Shown here piece by piece: positions 7,445-16,043 of a DNA stretch of 64,000 bases. The number at the start of each line of letters is the position of its first letter. Positions within the stretch are counted from its first letter, which is position 1. Below the pieces are notes generated by a model. The model saw only the letters and a program-made list of their open reading frames with translations. It did no database searches and was not told the DNA's origin. The DNA comes from Chloroflexota bacterium (GTDB lineage Bacteria; Chloroflexota; Anaerolineae; UBA7937; B3-Chlor), in NCBI GenBank assembly GCA_030603665.1, contig JAUVXJ010000001.1, positions 62,001 through 126,000 of the forward strand, given 5' to 3'. A program made the translations under genes and the position numbers.

Positions 7445-9889
7445 ATGACAGCTAGAGAACTGCAGCCGGAGGAACTCAGGCGCACATGCGATCCGAATCA
7501 GTTCTCCTTCAGGTCCACGGCGGAGTTGACTGAGTTGTCCGAGATTATCGGGCAGGAGAGAGCCACCAGGGCCATAGATTTCGGAATCGAGATGCCCTGC
7601 CAGGGGTACAACATCTACGCTTTGGGACCCGCTGGCTCTGGAAGGGCCACTGTCATCAAGGAGTTCCTGCAAAGGAAGGCAGAATCTGGTACGCGACCCG
7701 ACAGCTGGGCGTACGTGAACAACTTCGATGATCAATATCAGCCGCTGGCCGTGCGGCTGCCTGCGGACCAAGGTTGTGCGATTCGGGATGAGGTGGATGC
7801 GCTGCTGGAGGATCTGGAGGAGGAACTGCCCAGGGCGTTTGAGAGTGAGCAGTACCAAGAGCACTACAACGCCATCGGACGGGATCTGGACGAGGCCAGA
7901 ACTGCCAAGTTCAAGAGCCTCGAGGCCAGGATGATCGAGCGAGGGTTCGCCCTGTTGAGAACACCAATGGGTCTGGTGATTGCACCGGTCCTCGACGGAG
8001 AGGTCTTGAGCCGTGAGCAGTACGACCAACTGCCTCCTGAGACGAAATCTGAGTTGGAGAAACATCGGCCCCAACTACAGGGCGAATTGGAGAAGACGCT
8101 TCGCGAGGTACGGTTGCTGGAGAGAGAAGCGAAGAATCGCCTGCGCAAGGTAGATCAAGAAACCGCTGCGTTTACCATAGGACATCACTTCGAGGACCTG
8201 AGGACCAAGCACGCTGATGAGGCGGGTCTGATCCAGTTCCTGGACACAGTGCAGGAGGACATCCTCGCCAAGGTGGAGCAGTTCAAGAGCGGCTCACCCT
8301 CCAGGGAAGCGGGGGCATCAGCCAAGGAAGAGGGTCCCTTTGCCTTCATGAGTCGATTCAGGAGATCACCTTTCGAGAACTACAGAATCAACTTGGCCGT
8401 GGACAATAGTGGTGCGACAGGCGCGCCGGTGGTTCAGGAGGCCAACCCCACGTATCACAACCTGATCGGTCGTATCGAGCACCGAGCGGAGTTTGGAACC
8501 CTGGTAACCGACTACAGCGCCATCAAGGCTGGAGCCCTTCATCGGGCCAACGGGGGCTATCTAATCATCGACGCCTTGGACTTGTTAAGAAACCCGTTGG
8601 CCTGGGAGGGCCTCAAACGAGCCTTGAGGAACCGCGAGATCAAGATCGAAGAACTGGCCCAGCAGTTGGGCATTGTGGCGACGGCAACGCTTGCTCCCGG
8701 GCCCATTCCTCTGGACGTCAAGGTGGTACTGATTGGCGACCCCAATACCTACTACATGCTCTATGCCCTGGACGAGGACTTTCAGGAGTTGTTCAAAGTG
8801 AAAGCCGATTTCGCTGCCGACATGGACTGGTCACCTGAGAACATAGAGAAGGTGGCGCTATTCGTGCACGATCGGTGCCAGGAGGGGGAGCTAAAGCATT
8901 TCGAACTGACTGCCGTGGCCAAGGTAGTGGAGTACGCATCCCGCATGGTAGAGGATCAGGAGAAAATCAGCACACGTTTCGGCCTGATCCAAGACATCAT
9001 CCACGAGGCTAGCTACTGGGCGGGCTGTAATGGTCACGAGTTGGTGACGCCTGAGGATGTTCAGCAGGCCGTCAACGAGAAGGTGTATCGAGCCAACCAG
9101 ATCGAGGAGCGACTACGGGACCAGATTGACGAGGGTGTGATCATGGTCGACACCGAGGGTGAAGTACTGGGCCAGGTGAATGGGCTGTCGATCCTCAATC
9201 TGGGCGATTACTACTTCGGAAGGCCGTCGCGCATCACGGCCCAGACCTTCATGGGGCGCGCCGGCGTGATCAACATCGAGCGCGAGGCCAAGATGAGTGG
9301 CAACATCCACGACAAGGGAGTGATGATTCTCTCGGGCTATCTGGGAGGCAAGTATGCGCAGGACAAGCCTCTGAACCTCTCGGCCAGCATCTGCTTCGAG
9401 CAATCATACGGCGCTGTAGATGGTGACAGCGCGTCTTCCACCGAGCTGTACGCCATGCTGTCCCGACTTTCAGGCTTGCCGATCAAGCAGGGCATCGCAG
9501 TCACTGGCTCTGTCAATCAGCGGGGCGAAGTGCAGGCGGTGGGAGGTGTCACAAAGAAGGTCGAAGGCTTCTACGACGTCTGCCGGATCAAGGGGCTCAG
9601 CGGGGATCAGGGTGTGATCATCCCGGAGCAGAATGTGAAGAACCTCATGCTCCGAGAGGACGTGGTGGAAGCAGTCCGAGAGGGCAAGTTCCATGTGTAC
9701 CCGGTGAAGACAGTCGACGAAGGAATAACCGTTCTGACCGGTCGCGAGGCAGGTGAGCGTCAGGAAGATGGGGCCTATCCAGAGGGCACGGTCAACCACT
9801 CGGTAGATGAGCAACTGAAGGGATTGGCGATCAGACTGAAGGACTTCGGCAAGGGCGAAGACCAGAAAGAGAAGGACGAGGAATCCTAG
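7445..9889 (+). CDS. Lon-like ATP-dependent protease (AAA+ with C-terminal Lon domain)
   Basis: An 814-residue protein of the Lon-related family that lacks the N-terminal Lon substrate domain. It has a Walker A-like loop GPAGSGRAT at residues 61-69, with Arg where classic Lon has Lys, a feature recalled for this subfamily. A long charged helical insertion (about 110-290) follows, then the rest of the AAA+ module. The C-terminal protease domain carries Ser662 in DGDSASS and a Lys in GGVTKKVEGF, the Ser-Lys dyad. ATG 7445 follows AAAGGAG by about 11 bases. It is monocistronic; its stop shares CTAG with the convergent lipoprotein gene. Role: degradation of damaged or regulatory proteins in the cytoplasm. 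Confidence 0.9.
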   Translation: MTARELQPEELRRTCDPNQFSFRSTAELTELSEIIGQERATRAIDFGIEMPCQGYNIYALGPAGSGRATVIKEFLQRKAESGTRPDSWAYVNNFDDQYQPLAVRLPADQGCAIRDEVDALLEDLEEELPRAFESEQYQEHYNAIGRDLDEARTAKFKSLEARMIERGFALLRTPMGLVIAPVLDGEVLSREQYDQLPPETKSELEKHRPQLQGELEKTLREVRLLEREAKNRLRKVDQETAAFTIGHHFEDLRTKHADEAGLIQFLDTVQEDILAKVEQFKSGSPSREAGASAKEEGPFAFMSRFRRSPFENYRINLAVDNSGATGAPVVQEANPTYHNLIGRIEHRAEFGTLVTDYSAIKAGALHRANGGYLIIDALDLLRNPLAWEGLKRALRNREIKIEELAQQLGIVATATLAPGPIPLDVKVVLIGDPNTYYMLYALDEDFQELFKVKADFAADMDWSPENIEKVALFVHDRCQEGELKHFELTAVAKVVEYASRMVEDQEKISTRFGLIQDIIHEASYWAGCNGHELVTPEDVQQAVNEKVYRANQIEERLRDQIDEGVIMVDTEGEVLGQVNGLSILNLGDYYFGRPSRITAQTFMGRAGVINIEREAKMSGNIHDKGVMILSGYLGGKYAQDKPLNLSASICFEQSYGAVDGDSASSTELYAMLSRLSGLPIKQGIAVTGSVNQRGEVQAVGGVTKKVEGFYDVCRIKGLSGDQGVIIPEQNVKNLMLREDVVEAVREGKFHVYPVKTVDEGITVLTGREAGERQEDGAYPEGTVNHSVDEQLKGLAIRLKDFGKGEDQKEKDEES

Positions 9890-10620
9890 CGCTGCCGGGA
9901 GATCAAACCCTCGACCTGTACTCTGCAAACGTCCACGTCCCCGGCCAGCGCTCCTAGGCTGACGAGGAATTCCGATGAGCCCCCGACGGGTATGGCGCGG
10001 TCTTCTGCCCGGCCGGTGCCCACGGCCACGATCCTCTTCTGAGTGTCATAGCAGGTCACCGCAAGGGTCACAGATTCAGCGTCCAGATCTCCGGCGTTGT
10101 GCACCGTGCCCAACACTTCATACGGCACCCACTCCCCCACCCTTCCGGAGGGATCGACAATCTGGAGGGTGGCATGCAGGAGTTCCACCATGTAGTCCGC
10201 CTTCCGTGCATCGACGCGGATCTCGTGGATGGCGAAGTCGGGATTCGCCAGGAAGAAGACCACCATTACAGGGGCCGTCTCGCCAGCGGCCAACAGGTCT
10301 AGCCGGGCATAAGCCGTCTGCGACGCGATAGCCTTCCCCCCTTCATCCCTCAGAACGACTATCGCACGGACCCGCTCCACAGGGTAGTCGTTCGCATTCC
10401 GCACGTCGAAAAGGACCCGCAGGCTTCCCACCGGATCTTCATAGTAGTTCTCCGCGCGCGTCTCGAACATCGGCGTAGATGTGGGTCTAGGCGGCGGTAC
10501 CGGAGCCCTGGTTGGCACAGGAGTGCGCGTCGGGAGTGTGTGCGGCGTTTCTGGCCCAGGGAGGCACGCTGCGAGGGAGGCGGCCATCAGCAGCGAGATG
10601 AGGAGGTGCTTCGTACGCAT
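9886..10620 (-). CDS. FxLYD-domain lipoprotein
   Basis: A 244-residue predicted lipoprotein. The signal peptide ends in LAAC with the acylated Cys at residue 19. A Pro/Thr-rich linker (about 23-50) follows, then two beta-rich repeats about 90 residues apart (RVLFDVRNANDYPVERVRAI and YEVLGTVHNAGDLDAESVTL) that resemble the FxLYD extracellular domain. Similar repeats occur in the gene at 42930. It probably sits on the outer face of the membrane; no enzymatic role is visible. It lies 7 bases downstream of trmD and is likely co-transcribed with it. Confidence 0.75.
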   Translation of the reverse strand: MRTKHLLISLLMAASLAACLPGPETPHTLPTRTPVPTRAPVPPPRPTSTPMFETRAENYYEDPVGSLRVLFDVRNANDYPVERVRAIVVLRDEGGKAIASQTAYARLDLLAAGETAPVMVVFFLANPDFAIHEIRVDARKADYMVELLHATLQIVDPSGRVGEWVPYEVLGTVHNAGDLDAESVTLAVTCYDTQKRIVAVGTGRAEDRAIPVGGSSEFLVSLGALAGDVDVCRVQVEGLISRQR

Positions 10621-10627
10621 CCGTCGC

Positions 10628-11368
10628 TCATTCGCCTCTTGCGCGAAGCGAATCGATGAAGGCCTGCTCCTCCTCGGTCAAGTCGGCCAGACGCAGCAAG
10701 TCCGGCCGGCGTTCGTACGTCCTACGCAGTGCCTTGCGGCGCCTCCAGAGCTCGACCGCGGCGTGGTTCCCCGAGAGAAGCACTTCAGGTGTGGCGTGGC
10801 CCCTGAACTCGGCAGGCCGTGTGTACTGCGGGTATTCCAGGAGCCCATCGGCGTGGGAGTCCTTGGCGGCCGCCGCAGGGTCCCCGAGGACACCGGGGAT
10901 CAGTCGGGTTACGGCGTCTACGATGACCATGGCTGGGATCTCCCCGCCGGTGAGGACGTAGTCTCCGATGGAGATTTCGTCGGTCACGAGGGACTCCCGG
11001 ACTCGCTCGTCCACCCCCTCGTAGCGGCCACAGATGAGCACCAATCTGGGATTTGATGCCAACTCCCAGGCTACCTTCTGAGTGAATACCCGTCCTTGAG
11101 GGCTGAGGAGGATGATCGGGGGCGATTCCGAGGAGTCCTCTTCGAGGATCGCTTCAACGGCCCGGAAGATGGGTTCTGGTTTCATCACCATGCCTCCGCC
11201 ACCCCCATACGGAGTGTCGTCGGTCACGTGATGTTTGTCCGAGGCGTAATCACGGATGTTGTGGATGTCAATAGAGACGAAGCCTTGGCTGGAGGCTCGC
11301 TTTAGAATGCTCTCTTCGAAAGGGGTCACGAACATGTCCGGAAAGAGCGTCAGGATGTCGAAGTGCAT
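10628..11368 (-). CDS. trmD: tRNA (guanine-N1-)-methyltransferase TrmD
   Basis: A 246-residue SPOUT-class enzyme that methylates G37 of tRNAs, preventing frameshifts. Diagnostic segments are [53 protein letters not shown] (the trefoil-knot SAM site) and a basic C-terminal domain. Length is normal. It is not next to rpsP/rimM/rplS as in many genomes but heads its own two-gene transcript with the lipoprotein gene, from the promoter at 11393-11421. Both tRNA-Pro in this window (G37) and TrmD fit together biologically. Confidence 0.96.
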   Translation of the reverse strand: MHFDILTLFPDMFVTPFEESILKRASSQGFVSIDIHNIRDYASDKHHVTDDTPYGGGGGMVMKPEPIFRAVEAILEEDSSESPPIILLSPQGRVFTQKVAWELASNPRLVLICGRYEGVDERVRESLVTDEISIGDYVLTGGEIPAMVIVDAVTRLIPGVLGDPAAAAKDSHADGLLEYPQYTRPAEFRGHATPEVLLSGNHAAVELWRRRKALRRTYERRPDLLRLADLTEEEQAFIDSLRARGE

Positions 11369-11392
11369 GCGTGTGTCCTCTGCCTGCTGAGT

Positions 11393-11421
11393 ATTGTACT
11401 GTATCGTCTGTTGCAGTTCAA
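11393..11421 (-). promoter_or_regulatory. Sigma-70 promoter for trmD
   Basis: On the minus strand TTGAAC (11421-11416), 17 bases, then TACAAT (11398-11393), about 25 bases from the trmD start. Confidence 0.65.
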
Positions 11422-11463
11422 TCCATTCTACCGTGGACGGCTCTGCCCTGACATGAACGATGC

Positions 11464-11492
11464 TTGCCGGTGACCATCACGTGTGATATAAT
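11464..11492 (+). promoter_or_regulatory. Sigma-70 promoter for the zinc-ribbon gene cluster
   Basis: TTGCCG (11464-11469), 17 bases, then TATAAT (11487-11492), 20 bases before the ATG at 11513; GGAG at 11502-11505 serves as ribosome site. Confidence 0.7.
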
Positions 11493-11512
11493 GCCGCATT
11501 TGGAGCGTAGCG

Positions 11513-11884
11513 ATGACCAGCGACAACAAGTGCGTTGATTGCGGCCACCCGAACGAGCCACAGGCAGCCTTCTGCGGCAACTGTGGCAGCCCCATGCGGA
11601 CCCCAAGAGCCAGGCCCCCAGCGCCGCCGTCCACACTGCCGGAGGAGATAGGGCCGACCGTGCGATTGGAGGATGCGCGTGCCCGCGAATCAGACTCGGG
11701 CGGGCCAGATGCGTCCTCTCACATGGAGTGCCCAAGCTGCCACTGTCCCGCCGAGCAGGACGACTTGTTCTGCAGGCGATGTGGCGCGAGACTGGTGCAG
11801 AGGCCCTCGCACTGCAAGCGCTGTGGGGATCCCGTTGATACTGACGAGGCGTTCTGCAACCGCTGCGGTCTGCCCTTGGGGTGA
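11513..11884 (+). CDS. Triple zinc-ribbon protein
   Basis: A 123-residue protein built from three CxxC...CxxC zinc ribbons: CVDCG/CGNCG near the N-terminus, CPSCH/CRRCG in the middle and CKRCG/CNRCG at the end, joined by a Pro- and charge-rich linker. No other domain is seen. Such ribbons often mediate protein or nucleic-acid contacts; the role is unknown. It is followed 31 bases later by the membrane protein gene at 11916 and probably shares its transcript. The pairing of soluble ribbons with membrane proteins that carry Thr-Pro linkers recurs in this window. Confidence 0.75.
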   Translation: MTSDNKCVDCGHPNEPQAAFCGNCGSPMRTPRARPPAPPSTLPEEIGPTVRLEDARARESDSGGPDASSHMECPSCHCPAEQDDLFCRRCGARLVQRPSHCKRCGDPVDTDEAFCNRCGLPLG

Positions 11885-11915
11885 AGACGGGAGATCTCAG
11901 CGAGGAGGAGGAACC

Positions 11916-12863
11916 GTGAGACCTCAGGAGATTGAAGAACACTTCCGTGAACTGCGGGCTGCTGTTCAGTCCGGCACCATATCCGACGACGAATTCGAGG
12001 CTCAACTCAGGGAGTTTCTGTTCCAGGACGATTCAGGGGTTTACTGGACCATTGGTGCTCAGACTGAGAAATGGTATCAGCACGAAGATGGTGACTGGGT
12101 GCAGGCATCACCTCCGTCGACACTCGAGCGCGTCGAGGAGACAACCCCGGGTCCAGACATAGAGTCACATGAAACTCCCACGCCACCAGGGCGCTATCTT
12201 GGCAAGCGGGTCGTCCTTGGTCTGGCGAGTCTACTTCTGTTTGCATGTGTGGTAGTGGTTGCCGTCGCTTCCTACCAGCTTGGAAGGTTCTCGGGGATCA
12301 GCGCCCCGGCAGCGGAGAGTGCCACCCCCACAACCCACCTGGCTCAGAGCCCAGTTCCTGAACCTACAGCTACCCCCACGCCCCGCGGAACCACTCCTCT
12401 GCCCTCGGGAGAGGCTGCGCCATCTCCTCAGGTCACTGAACCACCTGAACCGCCCACTTCCACGCCTCGCCCTACGTCCACACCAAGAACCGAGCCCAGC
12501 CCGACCCCAGAGCCCACTCTGGCCCACAGGCATCCGGCGCCAGTACTGGTGGAACCGGAGGACGGCGCGGAGCGTGGCCCCGGGTACGAGGCCGTGCTGC
12601 TGTGGAAGCCGGTGGACAACCTGGGCGACGATGAGTATTATCACGTCGAGATATGCTGGAACGACTGCAGCGTGTTCTGGGGTGCCTATGTGAGGGAGAC
12701 GACCTATACGTTCCCCGCTTTCTTGCGCGGTGAGGCTATAGACGAGAGGTACCACTGGCACGTCACCGTCAGATTGCAGCGGGGGGAGGCGCCTGCGGGT
12801 CCAGTCGACCCGGCCACCAGCCCACCGAGTGAGGTTTGGGTGTTCAGTCTCCCAGTTCGGTAG
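11916..12863 (+). CDS. Membrane-anchored protein with shared N-terminal module and Thr-Pro linker
   Basis: A 315-residue protein starting at GTG 11916 behind GAGGAGGAGGAACC; a longer upstream reading overlaps the ribbon gene and is discarded. Residues 1-65 form a compact module (EHFRELRAAVQSGTISDDEF, then YWTIG and KWYQHEDGDW) also found at the start of the next gene. A single transmembrane helix follows at about 95-120, then a Pro/Thr linker and a C-terminal beta-rich domain (about 205-315: VLVEPEDGAE, LLWKPVDNLGDDEYYHVEI, YHWHV). That domain resembles the end of the LysM protein at 41076. The topology suggests an N-terminal module in the cytoplasm and an outward C-terminal domain. Function unknown. 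Confidence 0.7.
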   Translation: MRPQEIEEHFRELRAAVQSGTISDDEFEAQLREFLFQDDSGVYWTIGAQTEKWYQHEDGDWVQASPPSTLERVEETTPGPDIESHETPTPPGRYLGKRVVLGLASLLLFACVVVVAVASYQLGRFSGISAPAAESATPTTHLAQSPVPEPTATPTPRGTTPLPSGEAAPSPQVTEPPEPPTSTPRPTSTPRTEPSPTPEPTLAHRHPAPVLVEPEDGAERGPGYEAVLLWKPVDNLGDDEYYHVEICWNDCSVFWGAYVRETTYTFPAFLRGEAIDERYHWHVTVRLQRGEAPAGPVDPATSPPSEVWVFSLPVR

Positions 12864-12978
12864 GGCCACAGGAGGGCCGCTGTTCCGGTCAGATCCAGGG
12901 GGGCTGCACGGGTCAGACCTTGGTAGCTCACACTAGAGAGACGCCGAGCTGGATCTCGGATCTACAGGGAGGCATCGG

Positions 12979-15213
12979 ATGGACTTCAGTGACGTTGAAA
13001 GGAAGTTTCGAGAACTCAAGGCGCGCCTTGACGGTGGTACGATAGATGAGCGGGAGTTCGAGGTTGAGCTGAGACGTCTGCAGGTTCTGGACGAACAAGG
13101 CCGCTACTGGATGATCGGGGCTCGCAGCGGGCTGTGGTACTACTATGATGGAGCAAAGTGGGTTCTGGCTGAGCCTCCGGCAGAAGCAGCGGCTGTTTCG
13201 ACGCAAGCTCCTCCACCAAAGCCGCCCTCGTCACCTCCACCGACGAAGTCCAGAACAACCGGACCCAAAACGCAGAGGAAGGCGTCCACTCTCGCCGTCC
13301 CTATCGTCGCAGCGGTCATCGTCTTGTGCTGTGTACTCAGTGGTCTAGCGGTGGTGGTCTCCGAGTTCGTCCTGCCCAGCAGGCCGCTTAGCACACTGGT
13401 GACTGGTCTGGTTGGTGGAACTCCCTCAGGACCCACCATCGGTCCAGCAGTCGAACCCTCGCCGACGTCTGCCGTCTCCGCTAGTGAGTACATCGCCGCA
13501 GGTGACGCGCTATTCAACAAGGGGCAATTCGAGGAGGCCATCGGGCAGTATCAGACGGCACTTGGCCTCGAACCGCAGAATGCCGACATCTACGCGAGAT
13601 TGGGCCAAGCCTACGTGCAGCTGGAAAGCTGCGATAGAGCGGTCCCTGAGTTCCAGCAGGCACTGGCTCTTGATCCAGATCTGGAGAGCGCACAGGCGGG
13701 CCTCATGGAGTGCGGCGGCGCCCTGCCGCCTGAGATCTCATTCTCCACCTATGTCCGGAGTGATCTGTCTCTTTCCTTGCTCTATCCAAGCACGTGGTCT
13801 GTCAGGGAGGAAGAGCTCCAGACCATCTTTGCCGAGAAAGCGGAGAACATAGACTTCTTGAGGGGCAATATCTTCTTCATTAGCTCGCTACCATTGGCTC
13901 CAGACGAGGAAGGGATGGACAACATGGGGGCGCTGATCAAGGCGCGCCAGCTCATTGATCTCCCCATGGGATCTCAGTTGGGTGGAGTCGAGCTATCCTC
14001 TTTCGCCGGGTGGGAATGGGCCACAGTGCGCGGAGAGATCTCGGGACTGGAGGAACCGACTACGATCTACATCGCCGCCACCGTGAAGGACTCCACCTGG
14101 TACGGGATTTGGGCGATCGGGCCTACGGACACGTGGGAGCAGGTTTCCTGGCCCACCTTCAGAGTGATGGCGAATAGTGTGCAATTGGGCCCGATAGTGG
14201 CCGAGGTCTCGCCATCGCCGGAGATCACACCATCCGTCGAGACGCCGCAGACTACGCCCGAGGGATCGCCCCAGCCTACAGCCACCTTGCTTCCGCCGTC
14301 AGCGACGACGCAGCCAGGTGCCAGCCCGACAGCTCCTCAGCCCACGGCCACGACCAAGCCTACAGCGCTCAGTGGCAAGATCGCTTACCCTCGCTATGTC
14401 GGGGGGCAGACCCACTACGAGATACATATCGCCGACATCAGTGGCAATGATCTGAACGTGATCTATTCAGCCAGCGAGCCGGCTCTGGACCCAGCAGGCA
14501 AGCAAATCGCCTACAGATCTTGGGAGTCGAGCTATCGCGGCCTGGTGGTCTCGAATGTTGGCGGCGGTGGCCGGGACCGACCGCGCGGCGGGGCCGAGCC
14601 GAACGAAGACAGCGCGCCTCGCTGGTCCCCCGATGGCCGGTCTCTCGTGTATGCAACCAGGCGGTTTGGCCCTCACCACAACTCTGTGATGCGCTCCCAC
14701 GAACTGGCCAACCACTCGGAGCTAGAACTTGGGCCTGGAGACACTCCTGAGTGGTCTCGCGATGGCCAGCGCATCGTGGCCAAGGTGAATGTGCTGGTCA
14801 TCATGAACCGCACCGGGGGAGGGGAGAGGCAACTCACGAGCAACTCGAGTGACTCCTTTCCGGATTGGTCGCCGGCCAGTGACAAGATTGCCTTCGCACG
14901 AGAGACGGGCGGCAACTGGGACGTGTGGATCGTCAACGCTGATGGAAGCGGTGAAACTAGGCTCACTACCCACGAGTCCGTGGACGGCCTGCCTGCCTGG
15001 TCTCCGGATGGGACTCATATCGCATTTCTGTCCAACCGGGGCGGTACCTGGGCCATCTGGGCTATGAGTGCCGATGGAAGCAACCAGCGCAAGCTCTTCA
15101 ACACAGGCTCCGCCACCTATGCGACGAGCGAACTGTTCGATGGCGAGTGGAGCGGCGGAGACTCACACCGGCGCAGAAGCTGGATGGATGAGCAAATATC
15201 CTGGTCTCGATAG
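12979..15213 (+). CDS. Multi-domain membrane protein: shared module, TM, TPR, PsbP-like, TolB-like propeller
   Basis: A 744-residue protein. It begins with the same module as its neighbour (RKFRELKARLDGGTIDEREF, then YWMIG, LWYYYDGAKW). One transmembrane helix lies at about 108-135. Two to three TPR repeats (about 172-245) follow, then a domain with SLLYPSTWSV resembling PsbP-like folds. After a Thr-Pro linker comes a PD40/TolB-like beta-propeller with repeated WSPDG, NADGSGETRLT and MSADGSNQRKL units. The tail WMDEQISW is also typical of such propellers. Outside the cell it could bind ligands or partners; no catalytic residues are evident. A likely terminator lies at 15245-15266. Confidence 0.75.
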   Translation: MDFSDVERKFRELKARLDGGTIDEREFEVELRRLQVLDEQGRYWMIGARSGLWYYYDGAKWVLAEPPAEAAAVSTQAPPPKPPSSPPPTKSRTTGPKTQRKASTLAVPIVAAVIVLCCVLSGLAVVVSEFVLPSRPLSTLVTGLVGGTPSGPTIGPAVEPSPTSAVSASEYIAAGDALFNKGQFEEAIGQYQTALGLEPQNADIYARLGQAYVQLESCDRAVPEFQQALALDPDLESAQAGLMECGGALPPEISFSTYVRSDLSLSLLYPSTWSVREEELQTIFAEKAENIDFLRGNIFFISSLPLAPDEEGMDNMGALIKARQLIDLPMGSQLGGVELSSFAGWEWATVRGEISGLEEPTTIYIAATVKDSTWYGIWAIGPTDTWEQVSWPTFRVMANSVQLGPIVAEVSPSPEITPSVETPQTTPEGSPQPTATLLPPSATTQPGASPTAPQPTATTKPTALSGKIAYPRYVGGQTHYEIHIADISGNDLNVIYSASEPALDPAGKQIAYRSWESSYRGLVVSNVGGGGRDRPRGGAEPNEDSAPRWSPDGRSLVYATRRFGPHHNSVMRSHELANHSELELGPGDTPEWSRDGQRIVAKVNVLVIMNRTGGGERQLTSNSSDSFPDWSPASDKIAFARETGGNWDVWIVNADGSGETRLTTHESVDGLPAWSPDGTHIAFLSNRGGTWAIWAMSADGSNQRKLFNTGSATYATSELFDGEWSGGDSHRRRSWMDEQISWSR

Positions 15214-15244
15214 ATCACTGTTCATGGAGTGACCAGATGGCTGC

Positions 15245-15266
15245 GCCCCCTGTCGTGATCGGGGGC
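15245..15266 (+). terminator. Probable terminator after the 12979 gene
   Basis: GCCCCC (15245-15250) pairs with GGGGGC (15261-15266) around a 10-base loop and is followed by ACTTTC. The stem is short, so the call is tentative. It also abuts the 3' end of the ttcA pseudogene. Confidence 0.4.
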
Positions 15267-15270
15267 ACTT

Positions 15271-16043
15271 TCAAGTGCAAGTTGTCTTGTGGCTGCACGC
15301 GGCTGTCGCTCCGGGCGAATCTGCGCTACCGTACGACCGCACTTCGCGGAGCAGGCTAGTCTTGACCCGTGGGAATTCCTTCTCAGGTGCACGCAGGAGG
15401 TCTCTCATCTTGCTTCGCTTGGAGGCTTGGGCCGCTGGGGCGTGGAGAGCCTTCTACAGGGGAGCCACACGCTCTGGCGGAGCGGACCAGTTCCATCTCC
15501 GGCACGTAGACCAGTGGTCTGATCAGGATGATCTCGCCGTCGAAGAAAGACATCTTGGGCCCCAGGTCTCCAGACGACGGTGATAGACGAGGTTCAGGAG
15601 AGTGGTTTGCGCCACGTCATCGACGTGACGTCCAACGGCCAGCTTGTTGCAGCGGAGGCGGTGAGCCACTGTGAAGAGGGCCTTTCTGCGATTCCACGAG
15701 CACCAGAAGCAGCCGGGTTGCCTTCCCGGTTCCCACTAGTGGTCGTTGATAGTAGCTCGCTCGAAGGAGTACTCAACCCTCTGTCCTCGGAATAGCCGCT
15801 CAAGTCCACACGAGAGATGTCGGCGTTGCACTGGATGTCCGACTGGACATGAAGAGCAACGAGTTCGTAATCTTCCCTGACTGACGACCGCCGGTGTGCC
15901 AGTAGCTTCAGCAGCGAGAGGCTGTCCTTGCCCCTGGACACGGCGACGGCGATCCGGTCCCCGTCATCGATCAGTTCATAGTCCCGTATGGCTTTGTTGA
16001 CTTTCTTCAGCAAGTAGAAAGCCAGCTTCTCAGCGGATGCCAT
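15271..16043 (-). pseudogene. ttcA: Decayed ttcA (tRNA 2-thiocytidine synthetase-like)
   Basis: From ATG 16043 the sequence reads a TtcA/TilS-type N-terminus (VSRGKDSLSLLKLL; the usual SGGKDS loop has Gly changed to Arg). The frame breaks near 15775. The next segment continues in another frame as VEYSFERATINDH, a TAG stop at 15738-15736, then GCFWCSWNRRKALFTVAHRL (the CxxC motif) and DDVAQTTLLNLVYHRRLET. A further shift near 15560 leads to FFDGEIILIRPLVYVPEMEL and, in another change, the C-terminus KMRDLLRAPEKEFPRVKTSL. So most of the gene is present but broken by at least two frameshifts, one stop and a damaged PP-loop. Its start overlaps the YfhO-like gene by 37 bases. Confidence 0.85.

Noticed and set aside
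6782..8074. Minus-strand open frame of 430 codons
   Set aside because: It runs antisense to the Lon-like gene and the GNAT remnant and has no domain features.
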